Made by a program: the position numbers and the translations under genes. From Phoronis australis (Eukaryota; Phoronida; Phoronidae), in the NCBI GenBank assembly GCA_002633005.1, contig NMRA01000605.1, forward strand, positions 131,819 to 186,741: a stretch of 54,923 nt of DNA, written 5' to 3'. Below the pieces are notes generated by a model, which was not told where the DNA came from, ran no database searches, and saw only the letters and a list, made by a program, of their open reading frames with translations. Below, in pieces: positions 1-11,900 of the stretch (the stretch's first letter is position 1; each line of letters begins with the position of its first letter).

Positions 1-3
1 ACA

Positions 4-39
<36 letters not shown>
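4..39. repeat. (AC)n microsatellite
   Basis: An uninterrupted AC dinucleotide run near the left edge. Confidence 0.95.
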
Positions 40-41
<2 letters not shown>

Positions 42-329
42 GTAAAACTCCACACATTGTCAAATCTAAGGTTTCAGACATAATGTTAATTACCGGGGAT
101 TTAAGAAACTCAACATTTAATCACGCTTTTGCTGTTATATTTGTTTCGGCTGCGCCACAGGGGATGTTGCCTGGGGGCCCCCTTAAATCCACCTACAATA
201 TTAGACAGGCTTGGGGGGACATTCACAACACCACGAATGTTTGTCCATGGGCTACAAACATATAAAATGAGGCATTCCCGATGACAATGCAAATGACATT
301 TTTCCATTATGGCAATGACCCCATTTCCA

Positions 330-575
330 CACAATGGTAAATATACAGATTGGCTCACATCATGGTGAATATACAGATTGGCTCACTACATCATGGTGAA
401 TATACAGATTGGCTCACTACATCATGGTGAATATACAGATTGGCTCACTACATCATGGTGAATATACAGATTGGCTCACTTGATCTTGGTGAATATACAG
501 ATTGGCTCACTACATCATGGTGAATATACAGATTGGCTCACTACATCATGGTGAATATACAGAATGGCTCACTAC
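330..575. repeat. 31-base minisatellite, about 8 copies
   Basis: Units such as CATGGTGAATATACAGATTG recur exactly every 31 bases (361, 392, 423, 454, 485, 516, 547). One unit carries GATCTTGG in place of CATCATGG. Confidence 0.95.
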
Positions 576-699
576 ATCCAACACCAACGCCCATATGATC
601 GGCTAACTAAAATATACACCAACAAGAGCAACGCAGATCGTTGAAATGCACCCACGAATGCATCGCAAATGGTGTGCTTTTAGGGTTATTTATTTGTAT

Positions 700-1640
700 C
701 ATAAAAATGGCCACTAGATGGTGCAATCCATCAAAAAAATGGAACATGCCATATTTCATGAAAATGTATCAAGAAACTTCAGAAAAACAAAGGAAAACAG
801 AATAAAATGAAGTTGCCACTTAAGTGGGGCACAGTATGAATGTACATGCCAATTTTCATAACCATTCTTCGAGCGGTTTGGTTGATGGAGGGGTGGACAC
901 AAAATAACAGACCCGAAAACAGTAAAAATGGCCACTAAGTGGCGCAAACTATGTCGCATCCATCCAAAAATGGGAGAACAACGTCATCTCACTAATACAT
1001 GCCAAGATATCGAATTTTATGAAAATTCGTTGAAGACTTTTGAAGATACAGAGGTAAACGTAAAAAACTAAAATTGCCACTAGGGGGCACACCGGTAGTC
1101 TGATCTGTCCGAAAGTCCTCGTCATCTGTTGTCAATGCCATATAAATACACTTCCTAAATTTAGTAATGATCTCTCAAATGGTTTAGAAGATACAGCCAT
1201 AAGTGCAAAAAAACACAACTGCCACTAGAAGGCGACTCAGTAGTGCAAATCATCGGAAAATCACCGTAAGCCGTCCACTTCATAGTAAGAACATACATGC
1301 CAATTTTCACAATCATCCTTCAAGTGGTTTGGTTGATAGAGGGGTGGATGTAAAAACAGACTCGAAAACAGTAAAAATGGCCACTAGGTGGCGCAAACTA
1401 CGTTGAACCCACCCGAAAATGGCAGGACAGCGTCATCTCACTAATAGATGCTTATATACCAAAGTTTAAGAAAATTCGTTCAGGACTTCTGAAGATACAG
1501 AGGTAAACGTAAAAAACTAAAATTGCCACTAGGGTGCACACTGGTGGTCGGATCCGTTTGAAGCTCGCTCATGCCGTCCCATCCACGGAAGGAACACATG
1601 TCCAAAATTTCATGAACATACGTAAAGGCGTTTTGGAGAT
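700..1640. repeat. 449-base tandem repeat carrying CTCF-like motifs
   Basis: Two diverged units align (for example GGTTTGGTTGATGGAGGGGT near 880 with GGTTTGGTTGATAGAGGGGT near 1328). CCACTAG-type motifs stand at 711, 932, 1077, 1222, 1381 and 1526; the pairs 932/1381 and 1077/1526 are both exactly 449 bases apart. Confidence 0.8.
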
Positions 1641-2810
1641 AGAACAGTGGACGCCGGACGGACGGAGATGACGGCACATAAATATGTGGGCGCACAAAAA
1701 ACTGAAAAACCTGCTGTCATACTTGGCCAATAAGTGATCATGCGTTTCTTAATAACCTCTGGGCTAAGAAACGATGTAAAAAGATTTTTGGCAAATGAAA
1801 ATATGAATTTCATGCTGAATAGAGCTATAATTTCTGCAACAAAATACAGACCATTACATACTACGATATTTTCGGACAAAATCTGTAACAAGTACAAGCA
1901 AACTGTACTAGAGTACCGTACTTGTTTGCTCAAACTCAAAACGAATCTGAAAAGTGGACACACTGGACTCGGTCTTAAGGCTATAATGATATAACATCAG
2001 TAATAGCATATTTTGGGCTACTTGGCCAGGTGAGGAGTTTCCTTATTCATTTTTCATACGAGATTATGCCTGCAGACCAGAAGCTATTTATGGTGTATAT
2101 AAACAATTCTTGGTTTGTTTTGCTTGTGCGTAAATTATGCTTGAAAAAAACAAGGTGAGTTACCACTTCAAATCTTTCTTAAAGAGGTCTGGAACACGAC
2201 AGACTAAATTGCAATATTGAAAGTGGTTCTCTGACACTGAAAAAGAATTCAACCAGGTCACCAGGTATTTTTACAGTTTGTTTGTAAAGATTTCTAATTT
2301 CTGTTGATATCAAAGCATTTTCTTTTAGTTTCATTTTTCAAACAATGATATGTCAACTTCTCGCCACTTCGTCGATTTTTCTACCACACGACAATGCACG
2401 TCTCCTTGTTTGGTATGGTAAGACATAGACGTAGCACTTCCCTTGTATAAAAAATGCGACCTTTGACCTCAAGAGACTTCAAGCAACTGACTGTCATAAG
2501 TCAGAGGGAGTTTGGAGCCTCAGTGGTAACCACAGAGTATTTTCTTCTTGCATATTTCAAAAATCGCTAATTTGTGATGTTTTTTTGAAATTAATTCACA
2601 CGGAAAGGGGAATTACTCTGTACAAGACGTTGCGAGATGGTACTTTTAACATTAATTGTTTAAAAGATATTTTTGACGAGCTTTCACATTCCATGCCATT
2701 TAAAAACTGTGCTATTTCTACAGAATTTTTGACAGGCAGAGCCATATCAAACTCATTTCGATTGAGTCTGAAGATTTCTGGATCTCAGCAGAAAGAAACA
2801 CAGTGCTTAC

Positions 2811-2917
2811 ATGATTAGGAGATTGACTGGGGTCGTTGTTCTTGAGGGGGGTACTGAAAGCCATGTTGGATGGCTGACCAGTGTGGTTGATAGAAGACGC
2901 ATCAGCCGGACTGAACA
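2811..2917 (-). CDS. RANBP2: Probable RANBP2 exon, Ser/Pro-rich linker
   Basis: 107 bases between a TTGATTGCAG acceptor and a GTAAGC donor, encoding FSPADASSINHTGQPSN through NDPSQSPNH. A Ser/Pro/Asn-rich low-complexity stretch follows the helical domain in RANBP2, so position and composition fit, but nothing here is diagnostic by sequence. It is the leftmost exon recognised. Confidence 0.5.
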
Positions 2918-5900
2918 CTGCAATCAAATATTCAGTAAATAAAGGACTTTTCTGAAACGTTAGTAGTAACTTAAGTTTTCCGTTTCAACTCAAATTATAC
3001 AATGAACTTATGGTCATAAAACGTTATTGGTGAGCAAATGTAATATACCAGGGTCATTGTAATGCTGTTCAACTGTACTATCAATGTAATATACCAGGGT
3101 CACTGTAATGCTGTTCCACTGTATACTATCAATGTAATATACCAGGGTCACTGTAATGCTGTTCAACTGTACTATCAATATAATGTACCAGGGTCACTGT
3201 AATGCTGTTCAACTGCACTATCAATGAATTACAAAACACTTGGACCAATGAAATTAAAATGCTGATTTTGCAATTTCTGCACCAGTCCTACATACCAGAA
3301 AAATTATGGGGTGATCTCCAGAGTAGATTTTTTAGACATTTACCCGTGCTATGCTTTGCACAAAGAACTCACATTTGCATCAACAAAGAAGAACGTCAAA
3401 CAGAAGTTTCAAAACTGAAATAATGAAATGTACCACATTTGTCTCAAAATATAGGCACAGACAAACATACTGCATGTGTCATATCTGTGTGAATACCAAA
3501 CATACGTCTTTTACATCAGAGCTGGACTACATGAAATGGACTTAACTCTGTGTTCTCGTAACAGTAGTTGATCATGTGATTTAGATAATTCTGCTACAAT
3601 GGACATCACAGAATATTATATGTCAAATAGACATGCAAAAATAAAGTCAAATGGCCCATGCCATGTATCACTATCAGTTGGCAGGAAGGGGTGCTAAGGC
3701 CTTGTATGCCCCTTGCATAGGAAAATGGGGTTCCGAGGCCTTACATGTCATTTGGATAGGTGAGGTACCAAGGCCTTGAGTGCTGTTTAGGTAGTAAGAG
3801 GGTGACAATTCCTTGTATGATCTTTAGGTAGTGAGAGGGTGACAATGCCTTGTATGTCCTTAATTAGTTAGTACGAGGGTGACAAGGACTTGTATGATTT
3901 TTAGGTAGTGAGAGGATGACAAGGACTGTATGACCTTTAGATTCTGTAAGAGGGTGACGAGGCCTTGTATGACTTTTAGGTAGTAAAAGGGTGACAAGGC
4001 CTTGCATGCCCTTTGGATGGTCAAGGTACCAAGGCCTTGTACGCTGTTTAGGTAATAACAGGGATGAAAAAGCCTTGTATGACCTTTAGGTGGTAAAATG
4101 GGTGACAAGACCTTGTACACCTTTTCAGATTAGTACTACATGGCACTAGTAACTCACAGTCATTGGTGTCCAGCTTGCATATCAGGGTTTCCACTTCTTC
4201 CAACTCAGAGTCAATCAAACCAGTCAGTTTCTGAGATTAAAGCATACACCTCATTAAACAATACAATCAACAGTTGTGCTAAATCACACGCTTACACTCC
4301 TGTAGCAACACACAAAACTTGAGAGGCATTTTGTCTACACCACTGATGTGATTAAAGTCTACCTTGAACAACAACACATGTCAATTTGAGACTATGCATA
4401 AAACTGGGTTCCATTCAAGTGATGAAAAATAAAGATCTTTCCTCAATATTTTTTCACATTTCAAGTTGGTTGCTATGTTTTGTCCATCACTCTGAGTACA
4501 CCAATGACATGAATTGTCAAACACAATGAACAGTCAGACCTATAATTGACTTAGATTCGTCTACGTCATAGCAAGAATCTTTATGAGGTGTTCTATTCAG
4601 ACTTCTATTCAACACAACTACATTCTGCCTATACTTCTTTGTAACACCACTAATTATGTGCAGATACGCTACTTCACTTCTCATTTTTCAATCTCGTTTT
4701 GGTGCCGATGTTTGTAAAAAAATGACCAATTAAAATCTGACACAAAATTATTGTCATTAAAAACTATACTCTTCCTTGAGTAAACTAAATTATTTGCCAC
4801 TGTAGCATTCTACCATTATTCTGCTCCTAAAAAAATGGCGAGATCTTTTGCGTCGGCTTTCGGCGCCATGAAATATTGCGTCACCAATTGGTCAATGGTC
4901 AGTTTCTTTTTCCCCCGATTCTTTAATCAACTGTTCTTCTCTTCCATGAGGCTGCATGAGTACATGTCACAACAATTCATCAGAACTGGTTTCATTTTGT
5001 TACAAGATTTTAGTATTTTAATACTAGCAAACCAAAATACAATTTTTGCTGCCGTGAAGATGTCATGCGTGTCACAAGTGTCCGTTTTCAAAACGACAAC
5101 AGACTTTTCTGTCTTACAAAAGGCAGAGAATTATGCAGTAAATGACGTTTATTAGATTGCTTTTCACTAAAACGGCTGCAACCAGCAAGCCAGGCGAGTG
5201 TCAATAGACTCCCAGATTTTTCATGTACCCCGGCATGTTGATAATATATGTTTCACAACGAGGTGACAAGCAGAACTACCCAGGCTATGTGAAATTTTGG
5301 GGTCTAACAAAGCTCAACACTTAGTGAAACCTATAGCTGTATTCTGACAAGTCTTCATACAATAAGATGTGTGGCTATTTTTGAGCCTACATTTGAGTAA
5401 ATAAATCGTGTTTTATTCTTATATGTTCCTTAGTAAGTAATGCTAGGACTATCTGGGCATCCCAATACTTCAAAAATAACAAGGAAGGCTTAAAAACACC
5501 CGTAGCCTATACTCATTGTACGATAACAAGTCTTATCTATCGTGAACAGTAGACATACATGTCCCCTAGCTCCGGTCATTCTGTCCAAAGTCCTGTACAG
5601 CGCATCCTGCGCTTTCACCAGCAGGCCTCGGTAATGGTCCTGGACTCGGGCTGTCAGCTCCACTCCCAAACCATCAACCACCTCGTCAGCTAGTTTACGA
5701 TAAATCTAGAAACATAATAATTAATATGAAAAATTGCCAATCCGCAAAATGTAAAGGTAAATGTTAGCCTATATAATTACAATTAAAGTAATCTCAACTT
5801 TCGATTTTTTTAGAATTAAACGAAATTTTCACAAAAATATTGTTCACATCATTATAAATGATTTGTGGGAGGTTTTAAGGCATGAATTGACAGTTTTTAA

Positions 5901-8900
5901 GTCAATGAGGATTCAAAAAACTGATACACAAATGGGCTGAAAATGAACACATAAAAAGTTACTACTTAGTAGATAAAACGCAAAAGGACTTCGCGAAAGC
6001 TGATAATTGCCCTAACCCCAACTCACTATACAGAGAAATTTTGCAGACAGTAATAATCATGGATGTCTGAAAAGTTAAGGAATGGACTAAACTACAAACT
6101 TTGCTTTGATATCAGATCCAGAATGATCTCAGATAGTGGGATTTCTCAGCTTGGGGTACTCTCCAACAATCTTCCATCTGGAACCTATGTGAATTAGGAA
6201 GGAAGGTCAAAATGAAGAATGCCAAACAAACTTCCCTGTAGCTCTTAGACATTGTGCCCCATCAATGCCTAAAACCTTCAACCTCCCACTGGTGCCAAAT
6301 TAGTTGAAACTACAAGACCACTGAGGACTAAATAAACTCATATGCAAATTTCTTTAAACCAACAAAGCCACGTTCAAACAAACACCGTGTTACCTTGGAC
6401 AGATTGAAGAGTGCTTCTGCAGTGTCAATTTGTTCAAATTCTCTCCTGGCCACCTCGTATCTCTCTCCTTTCATTGCTTCACATGCCAAAAAGAAGCGAG
6501 CCTGGTTCAAAAGGTCATGCACCTCTTCATTAGTCAAGGGTTCCTCGCTACACGTGAAAAGTTTCTCCTTGGGTTGGTGCACAGGGTGTTTTCTATCACA
6601 GGAAAACAAAAAGGCAGTTAAAAAGTCAGCCGCCGAGTTGACTAGCGCTTAGAATATATAGAACCTTACTTAGGAACGTTAATTCGGAAACCAAGGCTTT
6701 GTCCCACTAGGGATCCTAAAATTACACATTATACTTGCATGTAATTATTATTTTAACATGGGCATTCATTTTTAACAAAGGTCCATTCAAACATAAATAC
6801 ATACATTTTAATTTTACAAATTATATTAATAGTTGTACAATTTTGAATTTTCTTGCTACGTTGTGCATGAGCGATTCTGCGTCCATAACATAACAAATAG
6901 TGACTTGACCATGCTTTAGGCCGCTGCACAGCACCTTTTGTGTTATTTGCCCCAAAAATATAAGCCTCAGCAAACTTCAAAGAACAATTCTTCATTGTTT
7001 TAATTGTAAATATGTGGGTGTTTGTTTTGGATTCATTTAGAAATAAAACTGTAGCACAAAACTTCCCGTGGGATGTAACATAGAGCAGACTAATTTATAT
7101 GCGCAGTATTCTGCTTTGATGACCTACATAAACGTTCGACAACCGTGGATTCATACAGTCAGCCTAAGTGCAGTATGTGCTCAAAATTTTAAAAAGTTGC
7201 TTGAAATGATGGCCACTTTCTTAATATTATCGCCTCGTCGACTACTTCTCTCAAATAGTTAGGGCGCAGTCATTTCAGAAATAAGAACTAGACTGTGACA
7301 GCTGCTGTTAGAAATATCAACAAACCAATGAATGGAAACATGTTTGACTACTCTTATTGGTTGTTGCTTGTGCATTTCTCACTTAGACGAATACTTTCGG
7401 TTATTTTTGGTGCATTTCTCATTGGCATTGGCCAATCGAAATTGAGCTCATCTCATTATCTTATAAGACGTTTCGCTGACAGATCCAATATTTGCGGTTA
7501 ACCCATTAAAAAATTTGGCGGCAATGCGCAATGTAAATGGTTTCAGGAGGAGTGATTCCGAGATTTGCACAGCCAGTGGTGGTGTCTGGTTTCTGTTAAG
7601 TCGTCTGCCGCGCAAAGGCAGTCTAAGGATGACAAGAGATGTTTCATATACAGACGCGTTGACTCAGCCTTTGTTTCTGGTACGACAGGTATTCCAGTTC
7701 CATATCCGGATCGAGGTGATAACGAAACGCAAATACGCATACAAGTACAGTGGACCTATTAAAGCCTACCAGATTTTTGTCAATAAAATACGACATCAGC
7801 ATTTTTACAATTCGCTCCAAACTTCAGATTAATAGATTCTCAACAGATAAGAATGAGTTTTTAACAATCATGAAAATATTGGATATGGCATACCTGCAAA
7901 CTTTTGACAACCCAAGCGACATCTTTCCAGAAATATTGGTTTCAACAGTACCGTCCAAGGAAGTGGAAACGCACGTGAATCAGTTTGTTTACTTATAACC
8001 ACATTATATATTCAAGGTGGTCACGAAACCGTGGACTCGTATTTAGTGCAGTTTCTGCAAGAATTCCAGTTGTTTTACTGATGGATATACCAACTTAATG
8101 ACGTCCATGAGTTCAGACAAACACTGTAAGGGTATTGACCATCAGGATGCTGTGCAACACATGAGACTGAGCGAAAACATTGAACTCGTCTGTTGGGAGC
8201 GTGTGTGATAAAATTGCCACTCGCTTTACTAATGCAAGAAACTTTCTGATGACATTCATCACATTTTCTGGAAATCTCAATGTAAAAATGCCACACATTG
8301 ATGGCTATGGGATTTGTCCAGTCCTGTTAGTGCCCTGAATGTGTGACACAGCAGAGCTGAAACTGACTTAACTGTATTTACATTAGTCACTCACACAAAA
8401 GACCCTAATGAATGGACATAGCCTTGGCTCAATGGTGGGTTGTTAATGCTTCACTGCATTCAGTTCCCACAGGGATATGTTTCGTCATGGGAAACTAGTT
8501 TCCAGCATGGCGTATACAGTATCTAAACTAACTCACAATAGAAGCTGTGCCTGAAAGAACGTGGATAAAACCCGGTCCTGGTCAAGGAATCTTGTCTAAA
8601 TGGAATGTTCACAACAAACCTAGTAAAACATGAACTTTATGTTTCAATCACTTATTTTATCTGGGGCATGACTGTCATAAACATGCTGTTTGACTAGACA
8701 AACTGCAACAATTACAGTATTGTTTACTATTCTAAGAGCAACATGTAATTAAACATACATTTACAAAAGTTATATTGAACACTAGTACTATCTTCTTACT
8801 TTGACAATGCCTCCAACATTTCTTTAGCTTTCTCCCAATACAAGCCTGCCCTGGCCCTCAGATAGTAACTTTCCGACTCACTGCCTACTTCATCAGCCTG

Positions 8901-11900
8901 GATTAAAAATGAATAGCATAAATAACATAACATGTCACGCTCCATTATACAACTTAGCAAAAATACTCAGCTTACATTCCGTTTTTTAGTTAGTTACTCC
9001 TTAAATAAGGAATTTTTAATCACCACTCGACGGCAACAAGTACAATGTATCCCATGAGAGGCGTGTCTATTGAACCTAGTGAGAGCGTGCACGGCCACGC
9101 GACTTTACTTTCCAACACCAACAAAATGGAATGCCACTGAAACAATTGGTCAGTGAGACCAGAATGTTGAATTATGTATCTTGCAAGTGAGAAAAATGTA
9201 ACGAAAACTCTGCCTTTCGAGTATCTGGCATTATGGAACGGATCTCCAACAAAATTAATTTGGCATGGAACTCATGTTATATTCTCAAGTGAAAGCTGAG
9301 TAACATGTAAAACCTACTTGCTTTTCAAACGTGCGAGCTAAGTGAGTGATCAGCTGAACACTCATCCTGTGTGTTGTCATGACGCGGATGCACTCCAGAC
9401 CTGCCTGAAATGTCACGCGAGCTTTGGCAAAGTTTTCCCTGCAAAAGGCACAATAAAATAACTATTAAAAAACCTGTAACAGCATTTTTGAGATTTCACC
9501 GTGAACTTTTATATCTAATGAAATTAAATGGCCATGTCATTGATACCACTATTTTGCCATCAATGTGACCTTTCTTACTTGCTAAGACATGGTCACATGA
9601 CCCAATCATTCACAGCTTGTTGAAAAGTCAACAATCAAAGTCTACAGTTGAGAGAATAATTATATACTTTCACTGAGTCAAAATCTATACTTTGTATATA
9701 CTTGGCTATAAATAAATAGACTTGATGACATGGTCCTACACAGCCTATATCACAAGGTAAAAACAAACAATAGCTTAACCAATGACAGGCATGGTTGTAT
9801 AACAATGAGCATTAGAGCAGGCCAAGGACTGTCATTTGTATTACAAACTACCCTCCTCACATACTTGACTGCATTGTTATGAAGCCTATAGGCAACTGCC
9901 CACCAATCCTGCTGCTCGGGGGTACACAGAGGTTCACAGATCACATCAGGAAGCAGCCTTGGCTTTCCAACAACAGGGGGCAGGTTGCTTCTCTGCTTGT
10001 CCAGACGTACAGCAGTGCATCGTACAGTGGCGTAAAGAAATGCCTGAACATCGATACGACACAACACTGGAGTATTGTGGGTGGTGACGCTGAAGCGCAG
10101 GTTCTCGAATACCTCAAATCCATCTACAATCAAGTACAAGGTGTGATAAGTGGTCAACAAGGCAAGAAAAAGTTCAACATTTAATGTGACAGTGGTAGAA
10201 ACAAGCCATCATATTTAATACATTTTGAACAAGTCAGGAAGTATAATCGATAACACGTACAGATTGAACAAGCTTCAAAATTAATAAAAATTAGATTTCT
10301 GTCGATTCGAAACACTTCAAAATCTACATTTTGTCTATATTTGTCTTGTTGTGCAAAAATAAACCACAATTTTTAAGACATACATATTTGAGAGTTGACT
10401 TATATTCATACGTATGAACACCACTGAGTCTACACTTGATAACACTGAACAATGATTAATTCTCAGTTAACTTACAACCAGGCTGTGAGTCATCCTTGAC
10501 TGAGTAGTGCTGTAGAGCCAACCAGACCAGTCCATGTAGGCTCTGGGGGGTGTGGGTGGCAGCCACCTTCTCATACTGGGACAGCTGGTGTCTGACTGGG
10601 TACTGCAGGCTGGTGGATGTGTACCTGGGACTAGTCAGTAAGTAGAAGGATCCACTGTCTNAAACTCTGCCTTTCGAGTATCTGGCATTATGGAACGGAT
10701 GTCCAACAAAATTAATTTGGCATGGAACTCATGTTATATTCTCAAGTGAAAGCTGACCGAACATGTAAAACCTACCAGCTTTTCAAACGTGCGAGCTAAG
10801 TGAGTGATAAGCTGAACACTCATCCTGTGTGTTGTCATGACGCGGATGCACTCCAGACCTGCCTGAAATGTCACGCGAGCTTTGGCAAAGTTTTCCCTGC
10901 AAAAGGCACAATAAAATGACCATTTAAAAACCTTGTCAGAATATAGTCTGACAGTGTTTTAGTTGTATTGTTTTGTTTTGTTATTCTGTTTGATTGGAAT
11001 GACCCCTGAGTTAAGTACAGTGATGATGTAATTTATTTACTGCAAAATAGTGTGGAACTTTCTAGAAGACTGAGGTCAAAACAGTGATGATGTAATTTGT
11101 TTACTACAGTATAGTGTGGAACTTTCTAGAAGACTCTAGCATGACAGTGACTAATGCAGTCCGTAATATTCTACAGACTAGTACATGTTTGTAGAATGGT
11201 TGGGTAGATTCAGGAAAGTTCTAGAATGTGCTTGAATTGATGAAAAGTTCCAGAACAATGCATTAGGCTATAAATATACAAGCACGGGTTTGTGTTGGTC
11301 AGATCACGTCAGTTCAAGAGGAGATCAAGTCGGGAGATCAAGAGAAGATCAAGTCAGTTCAAGAAAGTTAATCAGGAGAACTACAGTTGAGTTGCAGTGA
11401 AGAGAATCAGCAGTTACAGCGTTAGTCAATAGAGAGCCAGCTACAGCTATAGAGACAGCAGGTCATTGAATAGACGAGTGTAACAGTTGCTGAACGTGTC
11501 TCAGAAGTTCATCACAAGTCAAGGCTCCGCAGCATTGGCTGGAGCATAAACAGACATTACGTCGGACGTTTTGTTTGAGTAGGCTTGTGAACGTACGGTC
11601 GGGATTAATAAAGGATTAACTCGAACCAGTCTTCAGTCAATCGTCGCACCGAAAGCTATTAGCACCGGTCTGTAACAACCTGCGCCCACCCACACACGGG
11701 GAAAAACGTGACAAACCTGTAACAGCATTTTTGAGATTTCACCTTGAACTTTTATATCTAATGAAATTAAATGGCCATGTCATTGATACCACTATTTGCC
11801 ATCAATGTGACCTTTCTTACTTGCTAAGACATGGTCACATGACCCAATCGTTCACAGCTTGCTGAAAAGTCAACAATCAAAGTCTACAGTTAAGAGAATA

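Noticed and set aside
330-4120. CRISPR array or tRNA cluster from regularly spaced repeats
   Set aside because: The repeats are direct minisatellites without distinct spacers, and the genome is eukaryotic; no tRNA cloverleaf was recognised.
9750-10160. 136-codon ORF as a separate gene
   Set aside because: It is the RANBP2 exon 9865-10123 read into both flanking introns; the plus-strand ORF over it is a shadow.
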